Below are positions 1 through 6,599 of a DNA stretch of 25,692 nt, one piece after another. Below the pieces are notes generated by a model. It saw only the letters and a program-made list of their open reading frames with translations. It had not been told where the DNA came from and did not search any database. Position 1 is the stretch's first letter. Every line of letters begins with the position of its first letter. The stretch comes from JAJRRH01 sp047638815 (lineage in GTDB: Bacteria; Bacteroidota; Bacteroidia; Flavobacteriales_D; JABDKJ01): positions 1 to 25,692 of the forward strand of contig JBLIMR010000041.1 of assembly GCA_047638815.1 (NCBI GenBank), given 5' to 3'. A program made the translations under genes and the position numbers.

Positions 1-1280
1 CCAGTGGAATTGAGGGTGCATGGACACCAAATCCAACAAGATGGGATAACGAATACTTTGATGTATTGTTAAACTATGACTGGGAATTAACTAAGAGCCC
101 AGCTGGAGCGCATCAATGGACACCAACTGCTTCTTCTTCAGCGAAGATGGCACCTACTGCTGGTGATGCAAGTCAAAAGCAAGCTTTGATGATGACAACA
201 GCTGACATGGCTTTGAAAATGGATCCGGCATACGCTAAAATTTCAAAGTATTTTCATGAGAACCATGAAGCTTTTGAAGAAGCATTTGCGAGAGCATGGT
301 TCAAGTTGACCCATAGAGACATGGGACCAAAGTCATTGTATGTTGGAAAAGAAGTGCCAACAGAGGATATGATTTGGCAAGATCCTATTCCTGCTCATGC
401 AGGAGGACTTGTGAATGATGCAGATGTTGCTTCATTGAAAAGTATGATTCTTGCATCAGGACTTTCAGTTTCTGAATTGGTAAAAACCGCTTGGGCATCT
501 GCTTCTACTTTTAGAGGATCAGACAAAAGAGGTGGTGCCAATGGAGGAAGATTGAGATTATCGCCACAGAAAGATTGGGCGGTAAATCATCCTACTGAAT
601 TATCTAAAGTATTAGGAATTTTAGAAGGTATTCAAAATGAATTTAACGGTAAGGCAGGAAACGCTATTTCTATGGCTGACCTAATTGTACTTGCAGGTTG
701 TGCTGGGGTAGAAGAGGGAGCTAAAAATGGAGGACACAATGTTTCGGTACCTTTTACAGCTGGTAGAGGAGATGCATCACAAGATCAAACAGATGTTGAT
801 TCTTTTGCACATCTTGAGCCAGCAGGTGATGGATTTAGAAACTATTCTCATGCCGTTCAAACGGCAGCGGCAGAAGAGTTGTTGATCGATAAGGCGCAAT
901 TGATGACATTATCAATTCCGGAGATGACTGTTTTAGTAGGTGGGATGAGAGTGCTGGGAACAAACTACAACAATTCTGAACATGGTGTATTTACAAGTAA
1001 TAAAGGATCATTAAGTAATGATTTCTTTGTGAACATTCTTGATATGGGAACAACTTGGTCCGCATCTAATGACGATCAAACGTTATTCGATGGAAAAGAC
1101 AGAAAAACTGGAATGTTAAAGTGGACAGGTACAAGAGCGGATTTGATTTTCGGATCGAATACTGAGCTTCGTGCAACGGCTGAGGTATATGCTTGTGAAG
1201 ACGCTAAAGGTAAATTCGTAACAGACTTCGTTGCTGCATGGAATAAAGTGATGAACCTAGATCGTTTCGATCTGGCTTAA
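1..1280 (+). CDS. katG: Catalase-peroxidase KatG, C-terminal part (5' end outside window)
   Basis: This is a bifunctional heme catalase-peroxidase that removes hydrogen peroxide. The reading frame is open from the left edge (first full codon at 3), and about 425 residues are visible of a protein that is usually about 730-750 aa. The visible part begins at SGIEGAWTPNPTRWDN, which aligns by memory with the segment starting at Ser315 of Mycobacterium tuberculosis KatG. It continues through LTKSPAGAHQW, the MTTADMALKMDP segment and LTHRDMGP, whose Arg corresponds to the mobile arginine (Arg418 in M. tuberculosis) that modulates catalase activity, and then the whole C-terminal domain. The distal active site, the proximal heme His and the Trp-Tyr-Met crosslink lie upstream and cannot be checked. 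The stop is TAA at 1278-1280, followed by a terminator shared with the convergent gene. No damage is seen in the visible part. Confidence 0.97.
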   Translation, partial: SGIEGAWTPNPTRWDNEYFDVLLNYDWELTKSPAGAHQWTPTASSSAKMAPTAGDASQKQALMMTTADMALKMDPAYAKISKYFHENHEAFEEAFARAWFKLTHRDMGPKSLYVGKEVPTEDMIWQDPIPAHAGGLVNDADVASLKSMILASGLSVSELVKTAWASASTFRGSDKRGGANGGRLRLSPQKDWAVNHPTELSKVLGILEGIQNEFNGKAGNAISMADLIVLAGCAGVEEGAKNGGHNVSVPFTAGRGDASQDQTDVDSFAHLEPAGDGFRNYSHAVQTAAAEELLIDKAQLMTLSIPEMTVLVGGMRVLGTNYNNSEHGVFTSNKGSLSNDFFVNILDMGTTWSASNDDQTLFDGKDRKTGMLKWTGTRADLIFGSNTELRATAEVYACEDAKGKFVTDFVAAWNKVMNLDRFDLA

Positions 1281-1301
1281 GCTTAAAATATAATTAGAAA
1301 T

Positions 1302-1334
1302 AAAAAAGGTGATCCATTACAGGTCACCTTTTTT
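1302..1334. terminator. Bidirectional intrinsic terminator between katG and the convergent phosphatase-like gene
   Basis: An 11-bp perfect inverted repeat is formed by AAAAAAGGTGA (1302-1312) and TCACCTTTTTT (1324-1334), with an 11-nt loop. The arms end in A and T runs, so each strand carries a U-tract after the GGTGA/TCACC stem. It lies 22 bp after the katG stop and 13 bp after the stop of the minus-strand gene, so it can serve both. Confidence 0.85.
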
Positions 1335-1346
1335 GTGCTTATTTTT

Positions 1347-2282
1347 TCACTTAATAAGTTCAATCATAACTTGACCACTGCTGTTTGGCATTTCTAGTCC
1401 CAATAAAGCCGCGGTTGTCGCAGCAACATCCCTTAAGTCTCTTTCTGAATCAACAATAATGTCATTCTTGAAGTCTGGTCCTGTAGCGAAAAGGGTAATG
1501 TGTCTACAACCATCACAGTTGTCTCCATGAGAAGTGAAACCTCCTGAGATACCATCAAGATGCCTTCCATGATCATTAGTGACAAACATGGTTGTTGAGC
1601 CACTATAGTTAGGATCATTTTCTATGAAATCCCATAAGTCAGCAATATATTGATCCGTATCGATTATCCCTTGTAGATAATTGTCCCAGTTACCGGCATG
1701 CCCTGAAAAATCCGGTTCTCGGAAGTTTAGAAGAACTAGTTTTGGTTGATGGTCTGATAGAATGTTTATTGCGTTTTGAAACGTTATGCTGTCATGTCTA
1801 TATCCAGATCCCAATCCGTTAATACCACAATCTGTCGAAGGATTGTAATTACCATACCACTCAGGATCTTGACAATCTGCCAATACTTCCAATTTGTCCT
1901 TACTTGATATTATCCAAGCGTCAGTACTATCCTTGTTATATTTTTTTATCCAGTGCTGGAACAGGGAAGAGTATTGTGGTAATTCCTGACCACTATTACT
2001 TATGACTTGATTGTGTCCGGTCATAATCGCAGTATGTCCGGGAATCGTCCAAGTTCCCCCCAAATTATAAAATGCTGTATTAACAACGCCTTGATGTGCT
2101 AAGACGTTGTCCAAATTAGGAATGTATTGATGGGTCGAGTCTCCCCAGGTTTCTGAATATCGTGCGCCATCAACTATGACTATCACCACATTTTCAGTAT
2201 TAAAAACATGCGGGGTGTCAGTAGCTCTTTCGCAAGAAACTGAGCAAGCACAAATAAAAAGTAAAAGAGATAATATTCTCAT
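1347..2282 (-). CDS. Secreted lipoprotein of the alkaline phosphatase / phosphodiesterase superfamily
   Basis: The protein is about 311 aa when started at the ATG at 2282. I chose this start because it gives a clean lipoprotein signal, MRILSLLLFICACSVSC with lipobox SVSC. The frame is open back to 2384, but that adds 34 residues ahead of the signal peptide and overlaps the upstream gene. The mature part has the metal-binding layout of the alkaline phosphatase superfamily: VIVDGARYSE (first Asp), GGTWTIPGHTAIMTG (probable Thr nucleophile, then His), FREPDFSGHAG (Asp and His), VTNDHGRH (Asp-His pair) and SHGDNCDGCRH (late His). It therefore probably hydrolyses a phosphate or sulfate ester or phosphodiester outside the inner membrane; the substrate cannot be told. 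It follows a methyltransferase gene on the same strand and may be cotranscribed. A long hairpin covers its start codon. Confidence 0.8.
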   Translation of the reverse strand: MRILSLLLFICACSVSCERATDTPHVFNTENVVIVIVDGARYSETWGDSTHQYIPNLDNVLAHQGVVNTAFYNLGGTWTIPGHTAIMTGHNQVISNSGQELPQYSSLFQHWIKKYNKDSTDAWIISSKDKLEVLADCQDPEWYGNYNPSTDCGINGLGSGYRHDSITFQNAINILSDHQPKLVLLNFREPDFSGHAGNWDNYLQGIIDTDQYIADLWDFIENDPNYSGSTTMFVTNDHGRHLDGISGGFTSHGDNCDGCRHITLFATGPDFKNDIIVDSERDLRDVAATTAALLGLEMPNSSGQVMIELIK

Positions 2283-2325
2283 TCTTAATTTTATACGAAT
2301 AAACGACAAAATTAAGAATGAGAAT
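2275..2325 (-). promoter_or_regulatory. 18-bp perfect inverted repeat covering the start codon of the phosphatase-like gene
   Basis: Arms 2275-2292 and 2308-2325 are perfect reverse complements of 18 bp with a 15-nt loop. On the minus-strand RNA the second arm contains the ATG at 2282-2280, so folding would pair the start codon. The structure begins 10 nt after the stop codon of the methyltransferase gene and has no clear U-tract after it. It could be a translation-blocking hairpin, an RNA-stability element between cistrons, or a partial terminator. A TAATTTTG sequence on the minus strand (2314-2307) fits the Bacteroidota -7 pattern, so a separate promoter inside the repeat is also possible, although no good -33 element was seen. 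Confidence 0.6.
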
Positions 2326-2334
2326 AATTGGGTA

Positions 2335-3288
2335 TTATTTTTTCTCCACAAAGAAAAACTCATGTCCCATCCAGCCTTTTTCAAAACACAATCTGTTCGA
2401 TTGTTTATAGAAGGCCTTAGCCCAATAGCTAAAATCTTTATTGAAAAAACTATTTATGACAAGTCCTGAGACTTTGAACCATTTTCTGAAAGGCCTTGCT
2501 TTGTTGAATGTGTTGATCCAACATCTTGCCGTCCAAATGTAATGCTCTCTACCATCTACTACTTTCACGGTTTCGTAATCTCCAGGTTTGGCACAAGAAA
2601 TGAAATGTGCACTATCTCTAGGCAACCAAGCGTCAGGATAACGATACGTCAATAATCCCAAGTGATAGTACATGCTCTCTTCATCATCTTTACTATCCTT
2701 GTCAACTTGAAATTTGCCATAATCGAGCTCTCTTCCATTGAATGTCATGAATTGTCCACCAACCCGGCCTCCTGACTTTAACAAGCCATGGGCATAATCG
2801 AAGAATTGTCTATAAACCTTATCTTGATTTCCTTCTAAGTGGTCCTTAGGAGAAACAAAATGTTCAGGAGAACCCATAGCCACAACAGCATCAAATGGAC
2901 CATTTTCTGGCGTAAACTCTTGCCAAATCGCACGATGAACATTATGCCCTGATTTCTTTAAATACTCATACTGCGTTTTTGCTGGGCATACCGAAGTAAC
3001 ATCAACACCACGTTCAATGCAATAGTTAGAAAACGGCCCCCATCCTGGTCCAATTTCGAAAATCTTCATTCCAGCATTTTCTTTGAGCCCAAGGTGCTTA
3101 AAGTATTCTGCATATTTTTTTTGTTGAGCGATGAGAACATTCTCTTTGGTCTGTGCACCATATTCGCCTGGCCAAGAATTTGAAATTGAGGCGTAATCTC
3201 CCATGATCATTCTAAAAACCTTGTCCACTGGGTTATACGCCTTATTATGCGGCTCAATTAAATGGTGAGTGCTTGCATCTATTTTCAT
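2335..3288 (-). CDS. SAM-dependent methyltransferase, cyclopropane-fatty-acid-synthase-like
   Basis: A 317-aa soluble protein. Class I SAM-binding motif I is EIGPGWG (residues 78-84), preceded by a helical stretch with QQKKYAEYFKHLGL and followed by a motif-IV-like AVVAMGSPEHF near 135-145. The later pattern YRQFFDYAHGLLKSGGRVGGQ resembles the FF..AHRVLRPGGR region of cyclopropane-fatty-acid synthase and mycolic acid cyclopropane synthase relatives. The N-terminus is short compared with full CFA synthases. The substrate is probably a lipid or small molecule, but this is inferred from family only. It lies upstream of the phosphatase-like lipoprotein on the same strand with a 52-bp gap that is mostly a large hairpin. 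The start ATG at 3288 is the first in frame; a 46-codon reading frame overlaps it upstream. Confidence 0.8.
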   Translation of the reverse strand: MKIDASTHHLIEPHNKAYNPVDKVFRMIMGDYASISNSWPGEYGAQTKENVLIAQQKKYAEYFKHLGLKENAGMKIFEIGPGWGPFSNYCIERGVDVTSVCPAKTQYEYLKKSGHNVHRAIWQEFTPENGPFDAVVAMGSPEHFVSPKDHLEGNQDKVYRQFFDYAHGLLKSGGRVGGQFMTFNGRELDYGKFQVDKDSKDDEESMYYHLGLLTYRYPDAWLPRDSAHFISCAKPGDYETVKVVDGREHYIWTARCWINTFNKARPFRKWFKVSGLVINSFFNKDFSYWAKAFYKQSNRLCFEKGWMGHEFFFVEKK

Positions 3289-3394
3289 TTTGTGTCTTTG
3301 TGTTTAAGTTGTTTAATAATTCTGTATCGCTATTCCAGTATGGAATTGATTCTAAAATTTCAAGTCGGTTAAGATAATATTTTTTCACCATCAT
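3254..3394 (-). CDS. Possible small protein (46 codons) overlapping the methyltransferase start
   Basis: A short minus-strand frame begins at an ATG-ATG pair (3394) and encodes a peptide starting MMVKKYYLNRLEILESIPYW and ending at TGA 3256-3254, so it overlaps the first 35 nt of the methyltransferase gene in another frame. Composition (Lys, Asn, Leu, Glu) is plausible for a leader or small protein, and it would place the methyltransferase ribosome start within an already translated region. It has no known motif and could be chance in AT-rich DNA. Confidence 0.25.
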   Translation of the reverse strand: MMVKKYYLNRLEILESIPYWNSDTELLNNLNTKTQNENRCKHSPFN

Positions 3395-3456
3395 TCTCTT
3401 GCCATTATCATGTTTCCAGTTAATTAGTAAATAATTAAGTTAAGGGAATGTGAATG

Positions 3457-3834
3457 TTAAATCAACTCTAGATGACTATCTATTAGTCTTTGTTTAATGA
3501 TATTGTTGATACGTCTGTTTAGGCTGGAAGCCATTGTGAGGTATTGATTGTATTCATCAATGGTCATGCATCCAATGATCATTCCTTTGAGGTAGTTCTT
3601 CAATTGAACATCCCTTTTTAGTGAGTTGTCGATAATGACATTTCGTTCTTCTGTTGTAATATTATGAAAGGGTGTTTTCCTTTGAACGAGAATTTGGCGA
3701 TAGTTAGCAATCAAAAGATCATGCTGCATTTTAATTATTGGACGGAGAATCTCGTTTTGAAATCTTTCCTCATCACTCATGTTGACAGAGTGTTTGGCCA
3801 TTGGGATATCTGGTCGCGTTTTGTTCAATTCCAT
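3457..3834 (-). CDS. Hypothetical 125-aa soluble protein
   Basis: The protein is not recognised. It is charged and predicted mostly helical, without signal peptide or membrane segment. Visible stretches are SDEERFQNEILRPIIKMQHD near residue 20, ITTEERNVIIDNSLKRD in the middle, and MTIDEYNQYLTMASSLNRRINNIIK toward the end. The start ATG at 3834 lies 23 bp after the stop of the upstream membrane-protein gene, so the two probably form an operon and may act together. There is no direct hint of activity. Confidence 0.7.
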   Translation of the reverse strand: MELNKTRPDIPMAKHSVNMSDEERFQNEILRPIIKMQHDLLIANYRQILVQRKTPFHNITTEERNVIIDNSLKRDVQLKNYLKGMIIGCMTIDEYNQYLTMASSLNRRINNIIKQRLIDSHLELI

Positions 3835-3857
3835 TTTCTATAAAGAATTATGAAGGT

Positions 3858-4871
3858 TTAATATTTGAGTTTACAATCCATGGACTCTTTGAATCTTTTA
3901 GGATCATCCAGATGGAGTGCAAGCACATTGAAATCCTTTTTGAAGCCATATATACCTTGTAATTCATGTGTGGTATTCAGGGAAATGACCACGTTATGTT
4001 TTTCTAGATCAGCAATAGGGGCTAGTGTCCTTGTTAAGATTTCACTTCCTATCGGTTTTCTGCTAATCGTTATGTCAATAATCTCTGAGAAATCAATTTC
4101 AACTTGATTTAAAATCCCATAACGTAAGGTTAATGAGTTGTCCCCAACCTTAATAGGTCTTTTAGACATGGATCTTGAAAAGCCAAAAACCTGAATCATA
4201 GAATAAACGCTAAGAATCGTAAATACCCACGCAATGATGTTGTTCCAAATACCGAGAAGGTAATGCAAGCCAATACATTCAATTGCAATCATCATTATAA
4301 GGGCTCCGAAGAGGGCTGGAGTACCACTTTTTAAGTGATAGCTAAACTCATTCTCTTGAAGTGGCAAGGTCCGCCAATTTATAAAGCCATAATGGATCAC
4401 TGAGATTTCAGCAGATAGCATTTCCGCTGGTCTTTTGGGCATGAAGTCAAAAAGTACGGTTTGAATTGTGTCATAAAAGTCGGGATTTGACTTGCTCAAT
4501 TCCCTTTGTTTCTTTATGATTATTTGCGCCTTTATTAATACAAATGTTACCACGAATAATTCAATAATTGGTAGGACCCAAACTTTGAACAAATTCAAAT
4601 AGGTCTGTTGGTTAGGAGGTAAAAAGGTAAAGCCTAAAATCAACCCAATAATCATAACAGGAACCACCGTGGTCTTAGGAATGTTTGACTTCCTGATAAG
4701 CAGGTAATAGATAAAGGGAATCGTAATTAACAAGTCTACCGAGATAGCAGCTCCTAACATATCATCACCCTTTAATAAAGGTGATTTCATTAGAATGACC
4801 GAAATTATTAGGATAGTAAATGGAACGCCAAAAATCAACAGTTTATGGCTTAAACTTATCTGTTTGTTCAT
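3858..4871 (-). CDS. Hypothetical polytopic inner-membrane protein (337 aa)
   Basis: The family is not recognised. About four hydrophobic segments lie in the first third (near residues 12-28, 40-60, 68-85 and 95-115), then a cytoplasm-like loop with KKQRELSKSNPDFYDTIQ and PKRPAEML, then two more segments (about 185-205 and 208-230). A soluble C-terminal tail from about 235 to the end has beta-rich character (SLTLRYGILNQVEIDFSEIIDITISRK), loosely reminiscent of bacterial PH-like domains. The start ATG at 4871 is the first in frame. It is followed at 23 bp by the 125-aa gene on the same strand. Confidence 0.7.
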   Translation of the reverse strand: MNKQISLSHKLLIFGVPFTILIISVILMKSPLLKGDDMLGAAISVDLLITIPFIYYLLIRKSNIPKTTVVPVMIIGLILGFTFLPPNQQTYLNLFKVWVLPIIELFVVTFVLIKAQIIIKKQRELSKSNPDFYDTIQTVLFDFMPKRPAEMLSAEISVIHYGFINWRTLPLQENEFSYHLKSGTPALFGALIMMIAIECIGLHYLLGIWNNIIAWVFTILSVYSMIQVFGFSRSMSKRPIKVGDNSLTLRYGILNQVEIDFSEIIDITISRKPIGSEILTRTLAPIADLEKHNVVISLNTTHELQGIYGFKKDFNVLALHLDDPKRFKESMDCKLKY

Positions 4872-4991
4872 GTAGTGAATTTACGATTTTGTGGTGATTA
4901 GAACAAGCCTAAATTGATTGAATTTCCAATTTGTGATAAGCGGTATATGGTCCTTGTTTTGTAATTGTATTTACTCTTTAATAACCAATTC

Positions 4992-5375
4992 CTACCACAT
5001 GGTGTTCCCGTTCAAGGTGCCCTCAGGAACCTCTTGCATAGAATCCAGGGCTCAACAATTTTACCATCATCGTCAAAGCGGAAAAAATCCATTGTGACAT
5101 ATTGATCGTTTCCAGGCCACGTTTGATGGGTATGTAATGCTACAATATTTCCTTCTGCAATGAATCTAACAAACTCAATTGATTTGTCTGGATATTCCCT
5201 TTGCATTCTATCGAAATAATCGATGGAGGCTTGCTTTCCATTACCAGCTAACGGGTTGTGCTGAATGTATTCTCCACCAACATATAATTCAACAGCTTTT
5301 GCAGCCTGACCTTACATAAGCCATTTTGTAAAAATTGATGGCGTTCTCTTTCTTTATTGATAGATCTTGATTCAT
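4992..5375 (-). pseudogene. SnoaL-like / nuclear transport factor 2 family gene broken by two frameshifts
   Basis: Read with two corrections, the region 5375-4992 gives a 127-residue SnoaL-like protein. It starts MNQDLSIKKENAINFYKMAY, passes through GQAAKAVELYVGGEYIQHNP, the segment ASIDYFDRMQREYPDKSIEF and ALHTHQTWPGND, and ends DSMQEVPEGTLNGNTMW with TAG at 4994-4992. One extra T near 5314 (in TATGTAAGG, where TATGAAGG would read AYEG) and one missing G near 5045 (TGGATTCT where TGGGATTCT would read WDS) break it. The indels have opposite sign, so total length stays a multiple of three. Only the central 64-aa part is open as it stands. This is a recently inactivated gene or, less likely, two assembly errors. 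Intact relatives are small alpha+beta-barrel proteins with varied functions. Confidence 0.85.
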
Positions 5376-5480
5376 TTTCTCTTTTTAATCTCAGTAAATT
5401 TAAGGGTAATTATATGAAAACGCTTGTATCTAGCCTTTCCTTTTTAGACTATCTCAAGGGGAAATGAAATGGAACCAAAG

Positions 5481-5628
5481 CTTCCTCTCTTGAGAGGGGA
5501 TTGAGGGGTGTGTTGAGCAGCACTGGAAGACCATGTTGATTGTGAAAGCTTTAATTACTTTTTGAGCAAATTATTTCAACCGTGTTTTAAAAGAACGAAC
5601 ACACCCTAGCCCCTCTCAAGAGGGGAAG
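5481..5628. repeat. 148-bp MITE/REP-like element with inverted ~31-34-bp ends
   Basis: The left end 5481-5514 and the right end 5598-5628 are inverted copies of one unit: outer CTTCC-type end, a self-complementary core around CCTCTCTTGAGAGG (left) and CCCCTCTCAAGAGGGG (right), then GGGTGTGTT facing inward. The left copy has 3 extra bases in the spacer. About 83 bp of AT-rich DNA lies between, with no reading frame. The element starts 6 bp beyond the LysR gene stop, so its transcript would fold into a long hairpin there. CCCCTCTCAAGAGGGG-type repeats are, from memory, recurrent in Bacteroidota genomes; I could not count copies. Confidence 0.75.
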
Positions 5629-5634
5629 TGCCAA

Positions 5635-6522
5635 TTATCCATTCAATATTATCTCCAGTATACTCTTCAACATTGGATTTCGATTGTTTTTATCCCAGAT
5701 AACCGAGAGCGTTGTTCTCTGTTTGATCTTGGTCAATTCAATAAACTTAATACCCTTCACTCTTTTAGTCATCAGAGATTTTGGGACTATCGAAATGCCG
5801 AAATTATTTTGAACCAATTTGTAAATGGAATCGGAGTCAATGGTGTTGTGTGTAACTATGGGCGCAAATCCACTATCATCAAATATTTGCATGACCTTTT
5901 CATAATATGATGGACTGTAATTTGCGTCAAATAAAATGAACGATTCATCCTTGAGCTGAGAAAGATTCTTGAAGTTCTTGTCATTCAATTTATGCTTGGT
6001 TGGCAGCACCAAACAAAAGGGTTCTACCAGAACAGGGTGAGCATTGATGCTTCGTGGTATTCTCTCCAGTCGTACAAAGCCAATGTCAATATCTCTGGAT
6101 AACAAGCCTTGTACTTGCTTTTCGTTGTCCAACTCTTTTAAATTTAAGAGAACGTTAGGATGTTTCTTTTTGAAATTCACCAGGAGATCGGGAATGACTT
6201 GTTGCATAGCAGAACCCACATAACCAAACTTCAGATCGCCTAGTTGTCCACCGTCCAGGAGTTGAGCGTGTTGAATGATGTGATCCAACTCCTTAAAATG
6301 CTTGTTTAGCTCTTCCTTCAGAAATGCACCAGCTTTGGTTAGTTCTACTTTTCGGTTGTGTCGTTCGAAAAGACTAATTCCGAGACTTCCCTCAAGTTCT
6401 TTTATTTGTTTGCTTAAGCCTGGTTGTGAAATATACAGTCTTTCTGCAGCCTTGCGAAAGTGTAAATCTTTAGCCACAGCTTGGAAATATCGTAAATGTC
6501 TATATTCTAATTGATAACTCAT
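5635..6522 (-). CDS. LysR-type transcriptional regulator, probably of hutHU
   Basis: A 295-aa LysR family protein. The winged helix-turn-helix is N-terminal (EYRHLRYFQAVAKDLHFRKA, then RLYISQPGLSKQIKELEGSL, then LFERHNRKVELTKAG, residues about 5-67). A linker helix and a periplasmic-binding-protein-like effector domain follow from about residue 90 to the end. It is divergently transcribed from hutH with only 77 bp between the start codons, the usual arrangement for a LysR regulator of the adjacent operon, so the effector is probably urocanate or histidine. This differs from the GntR-type HutC known in proteobacteria. The ATG at 6522 places the HTH at the normal position. A TACTTTTG box on the minus strand (6568-6561) could be its -7 element, which would put the regulator under its own operator. 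Confidence 0.9.
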   Translation of the reverse strand: MSYQLEYRHLRYFQAVAKDLHFRKAAERLYISQPGLSKQIKELEGSLGISLFERHNRKVELTKAGAFLKEELNKHFKELDHIIQHAQLLDGGQLGDLKFGYVGSAMQQVIPDLLVNFKKKHPNVLLNLKELDNEKQVQGLLSRDIDIGFVRLERIPRSINAHPVLVEPFCLVLPTKHKLNDKNFKNLSQLKDESFILFDANYSPSYYEKVMQIFDDSGFAPIVTHNTIDSDSIYKLVQNNFGISIVPKSLMTKRVKGIKFIELTKIKQRTTLSVIWDKNNRNPMLKSILEIILNG

Positions 6523-6543
6523 AGTTATTAATGTGAAGTAATA

Positions 6544-6574
6544 TTGATCTTGTTGATTATCAAAAGTATTGATA
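6544..6574. promoter_or_regulatory. Candidate LysR operator in the lysR-hutH intergenic region
   Basis: Half-sites TTGAT at 6544-6548, TTGAT at 6553-6557, ATCAA at 6559-6563 and TTGAT at 6569-6573 are packed in 30 bp. They form TTGAT-T-ATCAA (6553-6563) and TATCAA-N5-TTGATA (6558-6574). The second has the spacing seen in LysR boxes. The sites overlap candidate promoters in both directions. Binding itself is inferred. Confidence 0.55.
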
Positions 6575-6597
6575 AATTTGGAGTATAAATACGTTTG
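6550..6597 (+). promoter_or_regulatory. Candidate hutH promoter(s), Bacteroidota TTG / TAnnTTTG type
   Basis: Two matches to the Bacteroidota sigma factor pattern precede hutH. The first is TTG 6550-6552, 20 bp, TAAATTTG 6573-6580, giving a short leader before the ATG at 6600. The second is TTG 6569-6571, 18 bp, TACGTTTG 6590-6597, only 2 bp before the ATG, which would make a leaderless mRNA. Both overlap the TTGAT array. The sequence does not decide which is used. Confidence 0.5.
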
Positions 6598-6599
6598 TT

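Noticed and set aside
2176..2469. A 97-codon plus-strand reading frame
   Set aside because: It lies across the antisense of the phosphatase-like gene start and the methyltransferase 3' end, and its content follows from those genes.
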